This document shows, one piece after another, positions 23,029 to 30,368 of a DNA stretch of 32,537 bases. Both the position numbers and the translations under genes were made by a program. Numbering within the stretch: position 1 is the stretch's first letter; every line of letters begins with the position of its first letter. Source of the stretch: Lachnospiraceae bacterium (GTDB taxonomy: Bacteria > Bacillota > Clostridia > Lachnospirales > Lachnospiraceae); assembly GCA_024691125.1 (NCBI GenBank), contig JAILNV010000023.1:1-32537 (forward strand). The letters run 5' to 3'. The notes under the pieces are model-generated. The model searched no databases. It had not been told where the DNA came from and saw nothing but the letters and a program-made list of their open reading frames with translations.

Positions 23029-24189
23029 CTATACGGCAAGCTCAAGAATAGCCTTGAATTTATTTGCGTCAAGCGGATGATAGTGACCTACTTCCCCGTT
23101 TCTTGTTGCTCTTCTTGCCATTACATCGAATTTATCGGTACCTATATTGAGCTCTGTAAGAGTGGTTGCAAGGCCAAGATTTTTATAGAATTCCTCAAGC
23201 CTGTACGCAAGAACAAGTGCCCTGTCTTCCTTCGAATAATCATATGCATCCACATTAAATACTCTGGTCGCAAGAAGTGCAGGCCGCCAAGGATTTACCT
23301 TTGATATATATTTTATCCATGCAGTAGTCACGATAGCCATTCCCTCGCCGTGTGTAATGCCGTACTGGGCTGACAGCTCGTGTTCAATACGGTGTGAACC
23401 CCAGTCTGCATTTCTGCCCGCATCAAGGAAATTATTGTGGGCTACGCTGGCAAGCCACTGTATCTCTGCCCTTGCATTTATATCTTTTGGGTTCTTTATA
23501 AGTCTTCCGGCGTTCAGCAGTAAGGCTTTGATCGCACCTTCAATAAGATAATCGGTCGTATCGGAATTCTTAACATCGGAGAAATACCTCTCAAGCAGAT
23601 GAGATATAACGTCCGCAATACCGACTGCCGTCTGATACCAAGGAAGATTCACCGTATATGCCGGATCCATAATTGCAAACTGAGGGATTATCCTGTCATC
23701 CTCAAAGCCCAGCTTCCATTCGCCGTTTGACAGTATTGCCGCATTGGAGGTCTCGGATCCCGAGGATGCCGTTGTCGCTATTACACCCACCGGAAGTACC
23801 TTCGCAGGTGATACTCCATCCTTAAAAAAGTCCCATACATCACCCTCATATGGTATACCGAGCGCTGTAGCCTTGGCTGTATCGATAGAACTTCCACCGC
23901 CTACGGCAAGAATGAAATCAACATTTTTCTCCTTTCCTTCCTTAACAAGTTCTCTTACAAGTTCGATATCGGGATTGGGCACAACATTTCCGTTTTCGCT
24001 AAAATCAATACCCAGCTCATCAACCGCATCCTGTATTATCTTATATATTCCCAGATTCTTTATAAAATCACCGCTGTATACAAGAAGAAGCGATTTGGTT
24101 CCATACTTCTTAAGCAGATCCTTAAGCTTATTGGCGCTTCCTTCACCGAATACTATCTTAGCCGGGTTATAATATTCAAATCCTATCAT
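23029..24189 (-). CDS. Iron-containing alcohol dehydrogenase (BDH/YqhD type)
   Basis: A 386-residue group III alcohol dehydrogenase. The nucleotide site is GGGSSIDTAKA (97-107). Probable metal ligands are D193 and H197 (GIADVISH), H266 (GSHRIEH) and H280 (GITHGEGMA). It should reduce aldehydes such as butyraldehyde with NAD(P)H, or the reverse. A good GGAGG lies before the start. It follows metI on the same strand across a 218-bp gap with no clear terminator, so read-through from the methionine-uptake genes is possible. It ends before the structured terminator at 22873-22967. Confidence 0.93.
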   Translation of the reverse strand: MIGFEYYNPAKIVFGEGSANKLKDLLKKYGTKSLLLVYSGDFIKNLGIYKIIQDAVDELGIDFSENGNVVPNPDIELVRELVKEGKEKNVDFILAVGGGSSIDTAKATALGIPYEGDVWDFFKDGVSPAKVLPVGVIATTASSGSETSNAAILSNGEWKLGFEDDRIIPQFAIMDPAYTVNLPWYQTAVGIADVISHLLERYFSDVKNSDTTDYLIEGAIKALLLNAGRLIKNPKDINARAEIQWLASVAHNNFLDAGRNADWGSHRIEHELSAQYGITHGEGMAIVTTAWIKYISKVNPWRPALLATRVFNVDAYDYSKEDRALVLAYRLEEFYKNLGLATTLTELNIGTDKFDVMARRATRNGEVGHYHPLDANKFKAILELAV

Positions 24190-24407
24190 TTTCTGTTTAT
24201 CCTCCTTATTATCGTCTTACGATTTTATAATCTACTTACATTTTTATAATCTTCTCCGTGATTTTCCTACTCTATGATTTATGATCTATTCCAGAGTTTA
24301 TAGTCTTCTTATGACCTTCCTCCGATCGCATATGAGCTTTTTAACGGGCTTATATGTCTTTTATGATATCTTAATGGTCTTTCCCTTTATGGACCTTATT
24401 AAACCTA
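24190..24407 (-). repeat. Degenerate ATAA-rich repeat tract upstream of alcohol dehydrogenase
   Basis: Read on the minus strand, this gap is purine-rich and repeats loose units such as GATCATAAA, GACTATAAA and GATTATAAA. The clearest pair are the 18-nt copies at 24216-24233 and 24235-24252 (AGATTATAAAA...GTAAG). No terminator with a T-run was found; a weak GGTC/GACC hairpin is possible near the metI end. No convincing gene is present. Confidence 0.5.
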
Positions 24408-25064
24408 CTACGACCTTCTCAGACGCTTTGACAGCCCCACGCCGGCTTCCTGCACCAGCATGACCATGACAACAAGTAATGCAACCGTTACCCACAGCAC
24501 CGTTTTCTCATATCTGTAATAACCGTACTGAAGAGCTATTGCACCCAGCCCGCCGCCGCCGATCACACCGGCCATCGCGGAATACCCAAGCACTGTTGCT
24601 ATGTTTATCGCTGCTCCAAGCATAAGCGAGGGTACCGCTTCCGGAATAATAAAGTGAAAGACTATGAAAACAGGCCCTGCACCCATCGACTGTGCCGCTT
24701 CGATTATGCCCGGCGGAACCTCATTAAGCGATGACTCCACCATCCTTGCAACTATCGGTATCGCCCCTACCGTTAAGGGTACGATCGTCGCGGTTGTTCC
24801 TATGGACGACCCCACCAGAAATCTTGTAAACGGGATCAGAAGAACCAGCAGTATAAGAAACGGAAGAGACCGGCAGACATTAACGATCACACCTACCACT
24901 GCATTCACGATCCTGTTTTCAAACAGATGGCCTTTGGCGCTCAGATACAGTATCACTCCCAAAGGAAGGCCTATAAGATAAGCAAACAGAGCACCAAAGA
25001 AGGTCATCTGTATAGTTTCGATTATTCCTTTTAAAATAGCTTCTTTTATATACGGATCCATCAC
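24408..25064 (-). CDS. metI: Methionine ABC transporter permease MetI
   Basis: A 218-residue MetI-type permease with five hydrophobic segments. The EAA-like cytoplasmic loop is PGIIEAAQSMGAGPVFIVFHFIIPEAVPS (about 117-145), and the C-terminal part reads VLGYSAMAGVIGGGGLGAIALQYGYYRY. It pairs with MetN, whose stop overlaps its start by 4 bp (ATGA). It imports methionine, including the D-form, together with MetQ encoded upstream. Confidence 0.95.
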   Translation of the reverse strand: MMDPYIKEAILKGIIETIQMTFFGALFAYLIGLPLGVILYLSAKGHLFENRIVNAVVGVIVNVCRSLPFLILLVLLIPFTRFLVGSSIGTTATIVPLTVGAIPIVARMVESSLNEVPPGIIEAAQSMGAGPVFIVFHFIIPEAVPSLMLGAAINIATVLGYSAMAGVIGGGGLGAIALQYGYYRYEKTVLWVTVALLVVMVMLVQEAGVGLSKRLRRS

Positions 25065-26089
25065 GCACTCACCTCCAAGATACTAAGACCCTTTTCCCTG
25101 AAATAATCAAGCACGATATCCTGATCATTCCTGTCCTTTGGCAATTCCACCACCATTTGTCCGTAACCGATCCCACCAACGCTCCTTGTATTGGCGCTCA
25201 GGATGTTAACCTTACGTCCCGTATCCTCTACAAGATTGGATATAAACGGTTCATTGGCCGATAATCCGTCAAAAGCTATCCTTATGACCCTGCTTTCGGG
25301 GTCCGATCCCTCAAAAGGATTGATCCGCCCCTCCTGATTATCGGGAAGCACCAACCGTCTTCCCGCTGTAGATTTCGGATTGGTAAATATGTCCGATACA
25401 TTACCTACTTCCGAAGCCTTACCTTCATCTATGATCGCAACACGGTCACAGATTTTCTCAACAACGGACATTTCATGTGTAATGATAACTATCGTAAGCT
25501 TCCTTGTCCTGTTTATCTCCTTTAGCAGCTCAAGTATCTCTTCCGTGATCTTAGGATCGAGCGCACTCGTTGCTTCATCACTGAGAAGAACCTTGGGATC
25601 TCCCGCAAGAGCACGCGCTATGGCCACTCTCTGCTTCTGACCTCCCGATAATCTGGCAGGATATGAATCCTTCTTATCTTCAAGTCCAACAACCTTAAGC
25701 ATCTCCACTGCCTTTTTGACCCTGTCATTCCTGTTCATTCCGGCAATCCTTAACGGAAGCATCACATTTTCCAATACAGTTTTCTGATTAAGAAGGTTGA
25801 AGCTTTGGAATATCATGGATATGGACTGCCTTATCTTACGCAGATCTTTACTTTTCAGCCTTCCTATATCCTGCCCGAAGAAATTAACCTGTCCTTCGTT
25901 TATATCCTCCAGCCTGTTAAGCGTCCTAACAAGAGTAGACTTTCCTGCTCCGCTCATACCGATTATCCCAAAAATTTCGCCTTCGTAAATATCCAGATCT
26001 ACGTTCTTAAGTGCCGTGAATTCTTTTCCTTCGTTTCTGTATATCTTGGTCACGTTTTTAAGTTCGTAGACCATATTGTCTGATTGCAT
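25061..26089 (-). CDS. metN: Methionine ABC transporter ATPase MetN
   Basis: A 342-residue ABC ATPase. Walker A is GMSGAGKST (about 44-52), the signature is LSGGQKQRVAIARAL, Walker B is VLLSDEATSALDP, and a C-terminal NIL (ACT-like) domain occupies about 265-342, where methionine binds and inhibits in the E. coli protein. The start has GGGAG eight bases upstream, and that Shine-Dalgarno sequence lies in a repeat that can pair with an upstream anti-repeat (see 26100-26201). Methionine may thus act both on the protein and on its translation; the second part is inference. Confidence 0.95.
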   Translation of the reverse strand: MQSDNMVYELKNVTKIYRNEGKEFTALKNVDLDIYEGEIFGIIGMSGAGKSTLVRTLNRLEDINEGQVNFFGQDIGRLKSKDLRKIRQSISMIFQSFNLLNQKTVLENVMLPLRIAGMNRNDRVKKAVEMLKVVGLEDKKDSYPARLSGGQKQRVAIARALAGDPKVLLSDEATSALDPKITEEILELLKEINRTRKLTIVIITHEMSVVEKICDRVAIIDEGKASEVGNVSDIFTNPKSTAGRRLVLPDNQEGRINPFEGSDPESRVIRIAFDGLSANEPFISNLVEDTGRKVNILSANTRSVGGIGYGQMVVELPKDRNDQDIVLDYFREKGLSILEVSA

Positions 26090-26099
26090 TTTAATTTCT

Positions 26100-26201
26100 C
26101 CCTTATGATATTCAAGGTAACAAGTACTCCGTACTTGTTTTGATTACGCTCGCCGCTTAGGCATCATAAGGTATCCACCGCATGCGGTCCCCCTTATGAT
26201 A
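26100..26201 (-). promoter_or_regulatory. Candidate translational switch covering the metN Shine-Dalgarno
   Basis: On the minus strand TATCATAAGGG occurs twice, at 26201-26191 and 26110-26100. Between them CCTTATGAT (26171-26163) is complementary to both copies. The upstream pairing closes a hairpin that also contains the perfect palindrome ACCGCATGCGGT (26177-26188). The downstream pairing would bury the metN Shine-Dalgarno (AAGGGAG). A 9-bp hairpin AACAAGTAC/GTACTTGTT (26119-26139) lies in between. The two states are mutually exclusive, the layout of a translational riboswitch. No known ligand-binding consensus is recognised. Confidence 0.6.
26119..26139. repeat. Perfect 9-bp hairpin in the metN leader
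   Basis: AACAAGTAC and GTACTTGTT pair perfectly around a 3-nt loop. No T-run follows on the minus strand (ACCTTG), so it is not a normal terminator for metN. It sits between the anti-repeat and the Shine-Dalgarno repeat and would bring them together in space. Confidence 0.7.
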
Positions 26202-26203
26202 AG

Positions 26204-26273
26204 CAATGCCGGACGGACTCGAACCGCCAACTTCGGTCTATGAAACCTATGCCATTCCAGCGGCCACGGCATT
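26204..26273 (-). tRNA. tRNA-like gene with CAT anticodon (Met-like, atypical D-arm)
   Basis: Seventy bases fold by hand into a cloverleaf: acceptor AATGCCG/CGGCATT (7 of 7 pairs), T-stem GGCGG/CCGTC with one G-U, T-loop TTCGAGT, and anticodon loop TTCATAG with CAT at 34-36 and a stem with one A-G mismatch. The D-arm is poor: three or four pairs (GCC/GGC), a short loop, and no A14. The discriminator is G and no CCA is encoded. It lies between the metQ terminator and the metN leader on the same strand. It may be a true but unusual tRNA-Met, a decayed copy, or a tRNA mimic in the metN mRNA. Confidence 0.55.
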
Positions 26274-26335
26274 GATAAAGCTGTCTCTTAAGTACATATA
26301 TATGGTACATCCAAAAGCTTTTATTGAAAAATATC

Positions 26336-26379
26336 AAAAAAGTATGGCAGGTTATAGGCATTTCCTATACCTGCCATAC
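26336..26379 (-). terminator. Rho-independent terminator of metQ
   Basis: GTATGGCAGGT.ATAGG (26342-26358) pairs with CCTATACCTGCCATAC (26364-26379) with one bulged base and a 5-nt loop. On the minus strand it is followed by TTTTTTGATATTTTT. It is 25 nt past the metQ stop and separates metQ from the tRNA-like gene and metNI. Confidence 0.9.
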
Positions 26380-26404
26380 CCGGTTTAAAACTTATCTTAT
26401 ATAA

Positions 26405-27295
26405 TCAGTTAAGAGGTACTACCGCTCCGTCATATTTACCTTCGATGAATTCCTTAACCTCCTTACCCTTAAGAGCCTCTACAAGTGCCTTAAGAGCCGG
26501 ATCTTCTGCCTTATCGGGTGAAGTAGCGATGATATTCCCGTATGTCTGTGCAGCGAGACCGTCATTGGCTTCAACAGCAAGCGCCTGGCTTACATGAAGT
26601 CCGCCTTCAATTGCATAGTTACCGTTTATTACGGCTACATCAACATCAGGAAGCGAAGATGCCAGCTGTTCGGGTGCCAGCTCCTTGAACTCGATGTTCT
26701 TCGGATTATCTACTATATCACCGATAGTTGCTTCAATTCCTGCATCCTCCTTAAGTGTAAGCAGTCCTTCCTGTGCAAGCAGCAGAAGTGCTCTGGCTTC
26801 ATTTGTTACGTTGTTGGGAACCGCTACAAGTGCGCCGTCCGGCAGATCCTTAAGATCCTTGGTTCTTCCTGCATATACTCCGAAGGGTTCATAGTGGATG
26901 GCTCCTATGGATACAAGATTCGATCCGTTCTCCTCATTGAACTGCTCAAGATAAGGAACATGCTGGAAATAATTCGCATCGAGACTTCCCTCTATAACTC
27001 CTGTATTGGGAGTGATCGAGTCCTCAAGCTTTACGATCTCAAGGGTGATGCCCTGCTCAGCCAGTATGGGCTTTACTACTTCAAGTATCTCCGAATGAGG
27101 AGTGATATTTGCCCCTACCTTAATGGTTTTTGAATCTTCCCTTGCACCCAGCACTGCGCTATCCTTTTCCTCAGAAGCCACATTGCTAACGGGTGCCCCA
27201 TCTGCCGGTGCCTGGTTCTGTGCCACTCCCGCACATCCAGTTACTCCCAAGACTAAAGTTGCTGCGATTACTGTTGATAAAATTCTTTTTTTCAT
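26405..27295 (-). CDS. metQ: Methionine-binding lipoprotein MetQ
   Basis: A 296-residue NlpA/MetQ-family lipoprotein. The start at 27295 is set by AAAGGAGGAGAA five bases upstream and by a lipoprotein signal ending in VTGC (C20-21 region). The mature domain begins near KTIKVGANITPHSEIL, and includes GSLDANYFQHVPYLEQFNEENG and VAVPNNVTNEARALLLL, both typical of the family. It binds methionine for MetNI. Unusually the order is metQ first, then a terminator and a tRNA-like gene, then metN and metI, so binding protein and transporter core are under separate control. Confidence 0.95.
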   Translation of the reverse strand: MKKRILSTVIAATLVLGVTGCAGVAQNQAPADGAPVSNVASEEKDSAVLGAREDSKTIKVGANITPHSEILEVVKPILAEQGITLEIVKLEDSITPNTGVIEGSLDANYFQHVPYLEQFNEENGSNLVSIGAIHYEPFGVYAGRTKDLKDLPDGALVAVPNNVTNEARALLLLAQEGLLTLKEDAGIEATIGDIVDNPKNIEFKELAPEQLASSLPDVDVAVINGNYAIEGGLHVSQALAVEANDGLAAQTYGNIIATSPDKAEDPALKALVEALKGKEVKEFIEGKYDGAVVPLN

Positions 27296-27331
27296 AATGA
27301 TTCTCCTCCTTTTTTGGTACTTTTTTTGTAT

Positions 27332-27386
27332 AAAAAACAGAGGCTGCAAAATTACAGGCTAATGAAACCGTATTCTGCAGCCTCTG
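27332..27386 (-). terminator. Terminator between AhpD-like gene and metQ
   Basis: CAGAGGCTGCA (27338-27348) pairs perfectly with TGCAGCCTCTG (27376-27386) around a 27-nt loop. On the minus strand TTTTTTATAC follows. It lies 21 nt past the stop of the AhpD-like gene and about 40 nt before metQ. As there is little room for a full metQ promoter after it, it could also act as an attenuator in a shared transcript. Confidence 0.8.
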
Positions 27387-27407
27387 ATTTACCGGTCAGC
27401 TACAGCT

Positions 27408-27962
27408 TTATTTAATATTCTCTCTCCATGTTGCGGGCTTGAATTCGTTTATTATGGGAAGCAGCCTCTGATCAACATCGATCTTAAGAACCGAGTTAAA
27501 GTTATTGGTCGCTATCATCTGTCCTGCGAATCCAACGATCACTACAATCTCAGCATCATTCCAGAACTTCCTTAGCTTATCAAAAAGTTCATCCGAAACA
27601 GCTGTGGGATTCTTTACTATCTGTCTTCCAAGCTCCGTAAGAACTTCTTCCTTCTCATCATACTGAAGGTTATGAGGATCAAGGCCGAGTCCTTTTACGT
27701 CGCTTATGAAGAAAAGCGAGCATAACTGGCACGAATTGGTGGTCGATATTGCATGTGCATAAAGGATCGCATCCTTCTCACCTATAACCTCAACCAGACG
27801 TCCCCATGAAGTATACCATGCCATATAAGCATCATATGTTGCTGCATCATTCAGAAGGCCTCTCTTCATGTTGGTAACGGCGTTCCTGCCTGCCAGCTCT
27901 TCGTATCTTTCTTTCTCTGCGCCTTGTGTTTCTTCAAGTTCCAGTAATTTTATCCTTGCCAT
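27408..27962 (-). CDS. AhpD/carboxymuconolactone decarboxylase-family protein
   Basis: A 184-residue, mostly helical protein with the CxxC of AhpD-like proteins (C78-Q-L-C81, NSCQLCSLFF). The His that usually follows the second Cys is replaced by Phe (position 85), so the proton-relay part of the peroxidase-type site is incomplete. A disulfide reductase or redox-partner role is possible. AAAGGAG lies seven bases before the start. It sits between mccA and metQ in the sulfur cluster and ends at a terminator; its placement suggests thiol chemistry linked to cysteine/homocysteine metabolism. That link is inferred. Confidence 0.83.
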   Translation of the reverse strand: MARIKLLELEETQGAEKERYEELAGRNAVTNMKRGLLNDAATYDAYMAWYTSWGRLVEVIGEKDAILYAHAISTTNSCQLCSLFFISDVKGLGLDPHNLQYDEKEEVLTELGRQIVKNPTAVSDELFDKLRKFWNDAEIVVIVGFAGQMIATNNFNSVLKIDVDQRLLPIINEFKPATWRENIK

Positions 27963-28109
27963 TTTTCTATCTCCTTTTTATTTTTATTCTTTTGTTTTCT
28001 TATCAGTAGTTTTCTTTGCTCTGCTGAGTGTATTCATCTTACTATCGTCACCCTTTGCTGTCTAATCCCGAATATCTATCGTTACATATAGTCATTTCCT
28101 ATAACATGA
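27963..28109 (-). promoter_or_regulatory. Gap between mccA and AhpD-like gene, possible promoter
   Basis: 147 bp without a terminator. On the minus strand TAGACA, a 17-bp spacer and TAAGAT occur in the middle of the gap, a weak promoter match sharing its -35 with the mccB leader promoter. The evidence is thin. Confidence 0.3.
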
Positions 28110-29021
28110 TCAGTCATATAACCCCTTGCTTACATAACGGTCTCCTCTGTCGGGAAATACGGTCACGATATTGCCGGAGCCGATTTCTTTTGCCAGCTTA
28201 AGACTTGCCGCCAGAGCCGCTCCCGATGATGATCCCGCGAAGATTCCCTCACGTCGTGCAAGCTCTTTTGACGCTTCAAAAGCCTCCGTATCCGTAATCT
28301 TTATTACCTTGTCTACCAGATTTATATCCATGGTATCAGCGATAAAATCATTCCCGATGCCTTCTATATTGTAATCCGCATGCTCTCCTCCGCCGATGAT
28401 GCTTCCTACAGGATCGGCAAGTACGCCGGTTATATTTTTATTCTGTTCTTTAAGGTATCTGACTATGCCCGAATATGTTCCGCCGCTCCCCGCGCCTGCG
28501 ACAAAATAATCTACCTTACCGTCGAGTTGCCTGTATATCTCAGGACCTGTTGTCTCATAATGTGCTCTCGGATTGGCAGGATTCTCGAACTGTTTAAGGG
28601 ATATTGCTCCCGGTATCGATGCTATTATCTCTTCCGCCTTCCTGTCAGCTCCAAGCATACCGTCTTCTCTTGATGTATTTACGATCTCAGCACCAAGAGC
28701 CCTTAATAGAGTCTGCTTTTCTATCGAGAATTTCTCCGGAACCGCAAATATCAGTCTGTATCCTTTGTTTAAGGCAGCTATAGCTATTCCAAGGCCTGTA
28801 TTTCCTGCAGTTGCATCTACTATGGTGCCGCCTTTCTTAAGAATTCCTCTCTCCTCGGCATCCTTTATCATATAAGCTCCTACTCTGTCCTTTACAGATC
28901 CTGCGGGATTCATCAGTTCGAGCTTGGCATACAGATTCACTCCCTCTTTAACTCCCAGATTATTTAATTTTAATATCGGTGTGTTACCGATCATATCATG
29001 GACGTCCATATATACATCCAT
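28110..29021 (-). CDS. mccA: Cysteine synthase/cystathionine beta-synthase family PLP enzyme (MccA-like)
   Basis: A 303-residue fold-type II PLP enzyme. K44 in NPAGSVKDRVG is the Schiff-base lysine, NTGLG (74-78) is the substrate loop, and GAGSGGTYSG is the phosphate-binding loop. The C-terminus DRGDRYVSKGLYD is like MccA of B. subtilis. Next to the lyase gene this suggests formation of cystathionine from homocysteine and serine or O-acetylserine. Plain cysteine synthase (CysK) cannot be ruled out by sequence alone. The ATG at 29021 is chosen because GAGGTGA precedes it at a good distance; a GTG at 29030 overlaps that site. Confidence 0.88.
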   Translation of the reverse strand: MDVYMDVHDMIGNTPILKLNNLGVKEGVNLYAKLELMNPAGSVKDRVGAYMIKDAEERGILKKGGTIVDATAGNTGLGIAIAALNKGYRLIFAVPEKFSIEKQTLLRALGAEIVNTSREDGMLGADRKAEEIIASIPGAISLKQFENPANPRAHYETTGPEIYRQLDGKVDYFVAGAGSGGTYSGIVRYLKEQNKNITGVLADPVGSIIGGGEHADYNIEGIGNDFIADTMDINLVDKVIKITDTEAFEASKELARREGIFAGSSSGAALAASLKLAKEIGSGNIVTVFPDRGDRYVSKGLYD

Positions 29022-29066
29022 TGTGTTCACCTCACTTTCGGTTTACTGCTTAACGAGTTTTTGCCT

Positions 29067-30218
29067 TCATACTTCTGAATTAAGAATCGCCTGCTCAAGA
29101 TCCTTAATAAGATCATCAACGTCTTCTATTCCCACGGAAAGCCTTATAAGCTCATCTACTATGCCAACCCTTTCTCTTACCTCTTTTGGAATGGCAGCGT
29201 GTGTCATTGAAGCCGGATGGCATGCCAGTGATTCTACTCCTCCAAGGCTTTCTGCCAGGGTAACCAGTCTGATCGATTCGAAGAATTTTCTGTAATCATA
29301 TTTCTTATCAAGCACGAAGGATATCATCGCTCCCGGACCATCAGCCTGCTTTTTCTGTATTTCATAACCAGGATCTGTTTCAAGTCCCGGATAATATACC
29401 TTGGACACATATCCGCTTTCATTAAGCCAATGTGCTATCTTATCGGCATTTTTAACGTGTCTTTCCATCCTGACTCCCAGCGTTTTTATCCCTCTTATAA
29501 CAAGGAAGCTGTCCCATGGCGCCAGCACGCCGCCGATAGCATTCTGAAGATAATATAGTCTGTCTGCAAGCTCCTTATCGTTTACCACCACAAATCCCGA
29601 AATAGTATCCGAATGGCCTCCAAGATATTTCGTTCCGCTGTGGATCACTATATCCGCTCCCAGTGTAAGAGGTCTTTGCAAGTAGGGTGTAAGGAAAGTA
29701 TTATCCACTATAAGGAGCTTTCCGGTTTGTTTTGCGATCTCAGCCACTGCTTTAATATCCGTGACCGTAAGAAGAGGATTCGCAGGTGTCTCTATGTAAA
29801 TGGCTTTCACATCCTCGGATATTGCGGCTTTTACCTTCTCAAGATCCGATGTATCGACTATCTCATAAGTGATGCCGAAGTTCTTAAATACATTATCAAG
29901 AATGCGGAAAGTACCTCCGTATATATTGTCCGAAACCACCAGCCTGTCTCCGCTTTTGAAAAGGGAAAGCACTATGTTTATCGCTGCCAGACCCGATGCG
30001 AAAGCCAGCCCGTATTTTCCCTGTTCAAGATCGGCTACCAGCTTTTCAAGTGCCGCCCTTGTGGGATTGCCGGTTCTTGAATATTCCCATCCCCTGTGTT
30101 TACCCAGCGCATCCTGCTTATAGGTAGATGTCTGGTATACGGGAACACTGACCGCCCCTGTTGTTTCATCTCCGTCTATTCCTCCATGTATGAGTATTGA
30201 GTCTTTTGCCAAATTCAT
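29067..30218 (-). CDS. mccB: Cystathionine/homocysteine gamma-lyase-type PLP enzyme (MccB-like)
   Basis: A 383-residue Cys/Met-metabolism PLP enzyme. The Schiff-base lysine is K197 (SGTKYLGGHSD), D172 (VDNTF) contacts the pyridine ring, and YSRTGNPTR (46-54) binds phosphate from the neighbouring subunit. With MccA it would turn homocysteine into cysteine by reverse transsulfuration; cystathionine gamma-synthase or beta-lyase activity is the alternative. GGGAGG lies nine bases before the start. The gene is preceded by a leader of about 330 nt with a Cys-rich reading frame and an intrinsic terminator, and followed by mccA after 45 nt. Confidence 0.9.
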   Translation of the reverse strand: MNLAKDSILIHGGIDGDETTGAVSVPVYQTSTYKQDALGKHRGWEYSRTGNPTRAALEKLVADLEQGKYGLAFASGLAAINIVLSLFKSGDRLVVSDNIYGGTFRILDNVFKNFGITYEIVDTSDLEKVKAAISEDVKAIYIETPANPLLTVTDIKAVAEIAKQTGKLLIVDNTFLTPYLQRPLTLGADIVIHSGTKYLGGHSDTISGFVVVNDKELADRLYYLQNAIGGVLAPWDSFLVIRGIKTLGVRMERHVKNADKIAHWLNESGYVSKVYYPGLETDPGYEIQKKQADGPGAMISFVLDKKYDYRKFFESIRLVTLAESLGGVESLACHPASMTHAAIPKEVRERVGIVDELIRLSVGIEDVDDLIKDLEQAILNSEV

Positions 30219-30248
30219 TATCCGTATCCTCCCTTTTAAATCTTATTT

Positions 30249-30266
30249 TGGTAACAATGATTACCA
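30249..30266. promoter_or_regulatory. TGGTAA/TTACCA dyad upstream of mccB
   Basis: TGGTAA and TTACCA, 6-bp arms around a 6-nt centre, lie 31 bp before the mccB start, between the leader terminator and the ribosome binding site. It may be a protein operator or a short hairpin in the mRNA. It does not match a motif I know for CymR. Confidence 0.35.
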
Positions 30267-30307
30267 TTAAATATCAATAATTATCTTTAATTCATCCTGA
30301 AAACCGC

Positions 30308-30345
30308 AAAAAGAAACCGGAAACATATCTGTCTCCGGTTTCTTT
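30308..30345 (-). terminator. Intrinsic terminator in mccB leader (attenuator)
   Basis: AAAGAAACCGGA and TCCGGTTTCTTT form a perfect 12-bp stem (30334-30345 with 30310-30321) around a 12-nt loop. On the minus strand the descending arm runs into TTTTTGC. It lies after the stop of the Cys-rich leader frame and about 90 nt before mccB, so it must be bypassed for mccBA expression. Since 400 nt separate it from the next gene upstream, it is better placed as an attenuator than as that gene's terminator. Confidence 0.75.
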
Positions 30346-30368
30346 CATAATGGAATGGTCATGCAGTG

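Noticed and set aside
26163..26200. T-box-like sequence (AAGGGGGACCGCATGCGG) in the metN leader
   Set aside because: It recalls the T-box AGGGTGGNACCGCG, but I see no stem I with specifier loop, and the bases are better explained by the hairpin closed by ATCATAAGG/CCTTATGAT.
26206..26388. Plus-strand frame starting MPDGLEPPTS upstream of metN
   Set aside because: It is a translation across the antisense of the tRNA-like gene and the metQ terminator, with no ribosome binding site; such GLEPPTS-type products are typical false calls over tRNA genes.
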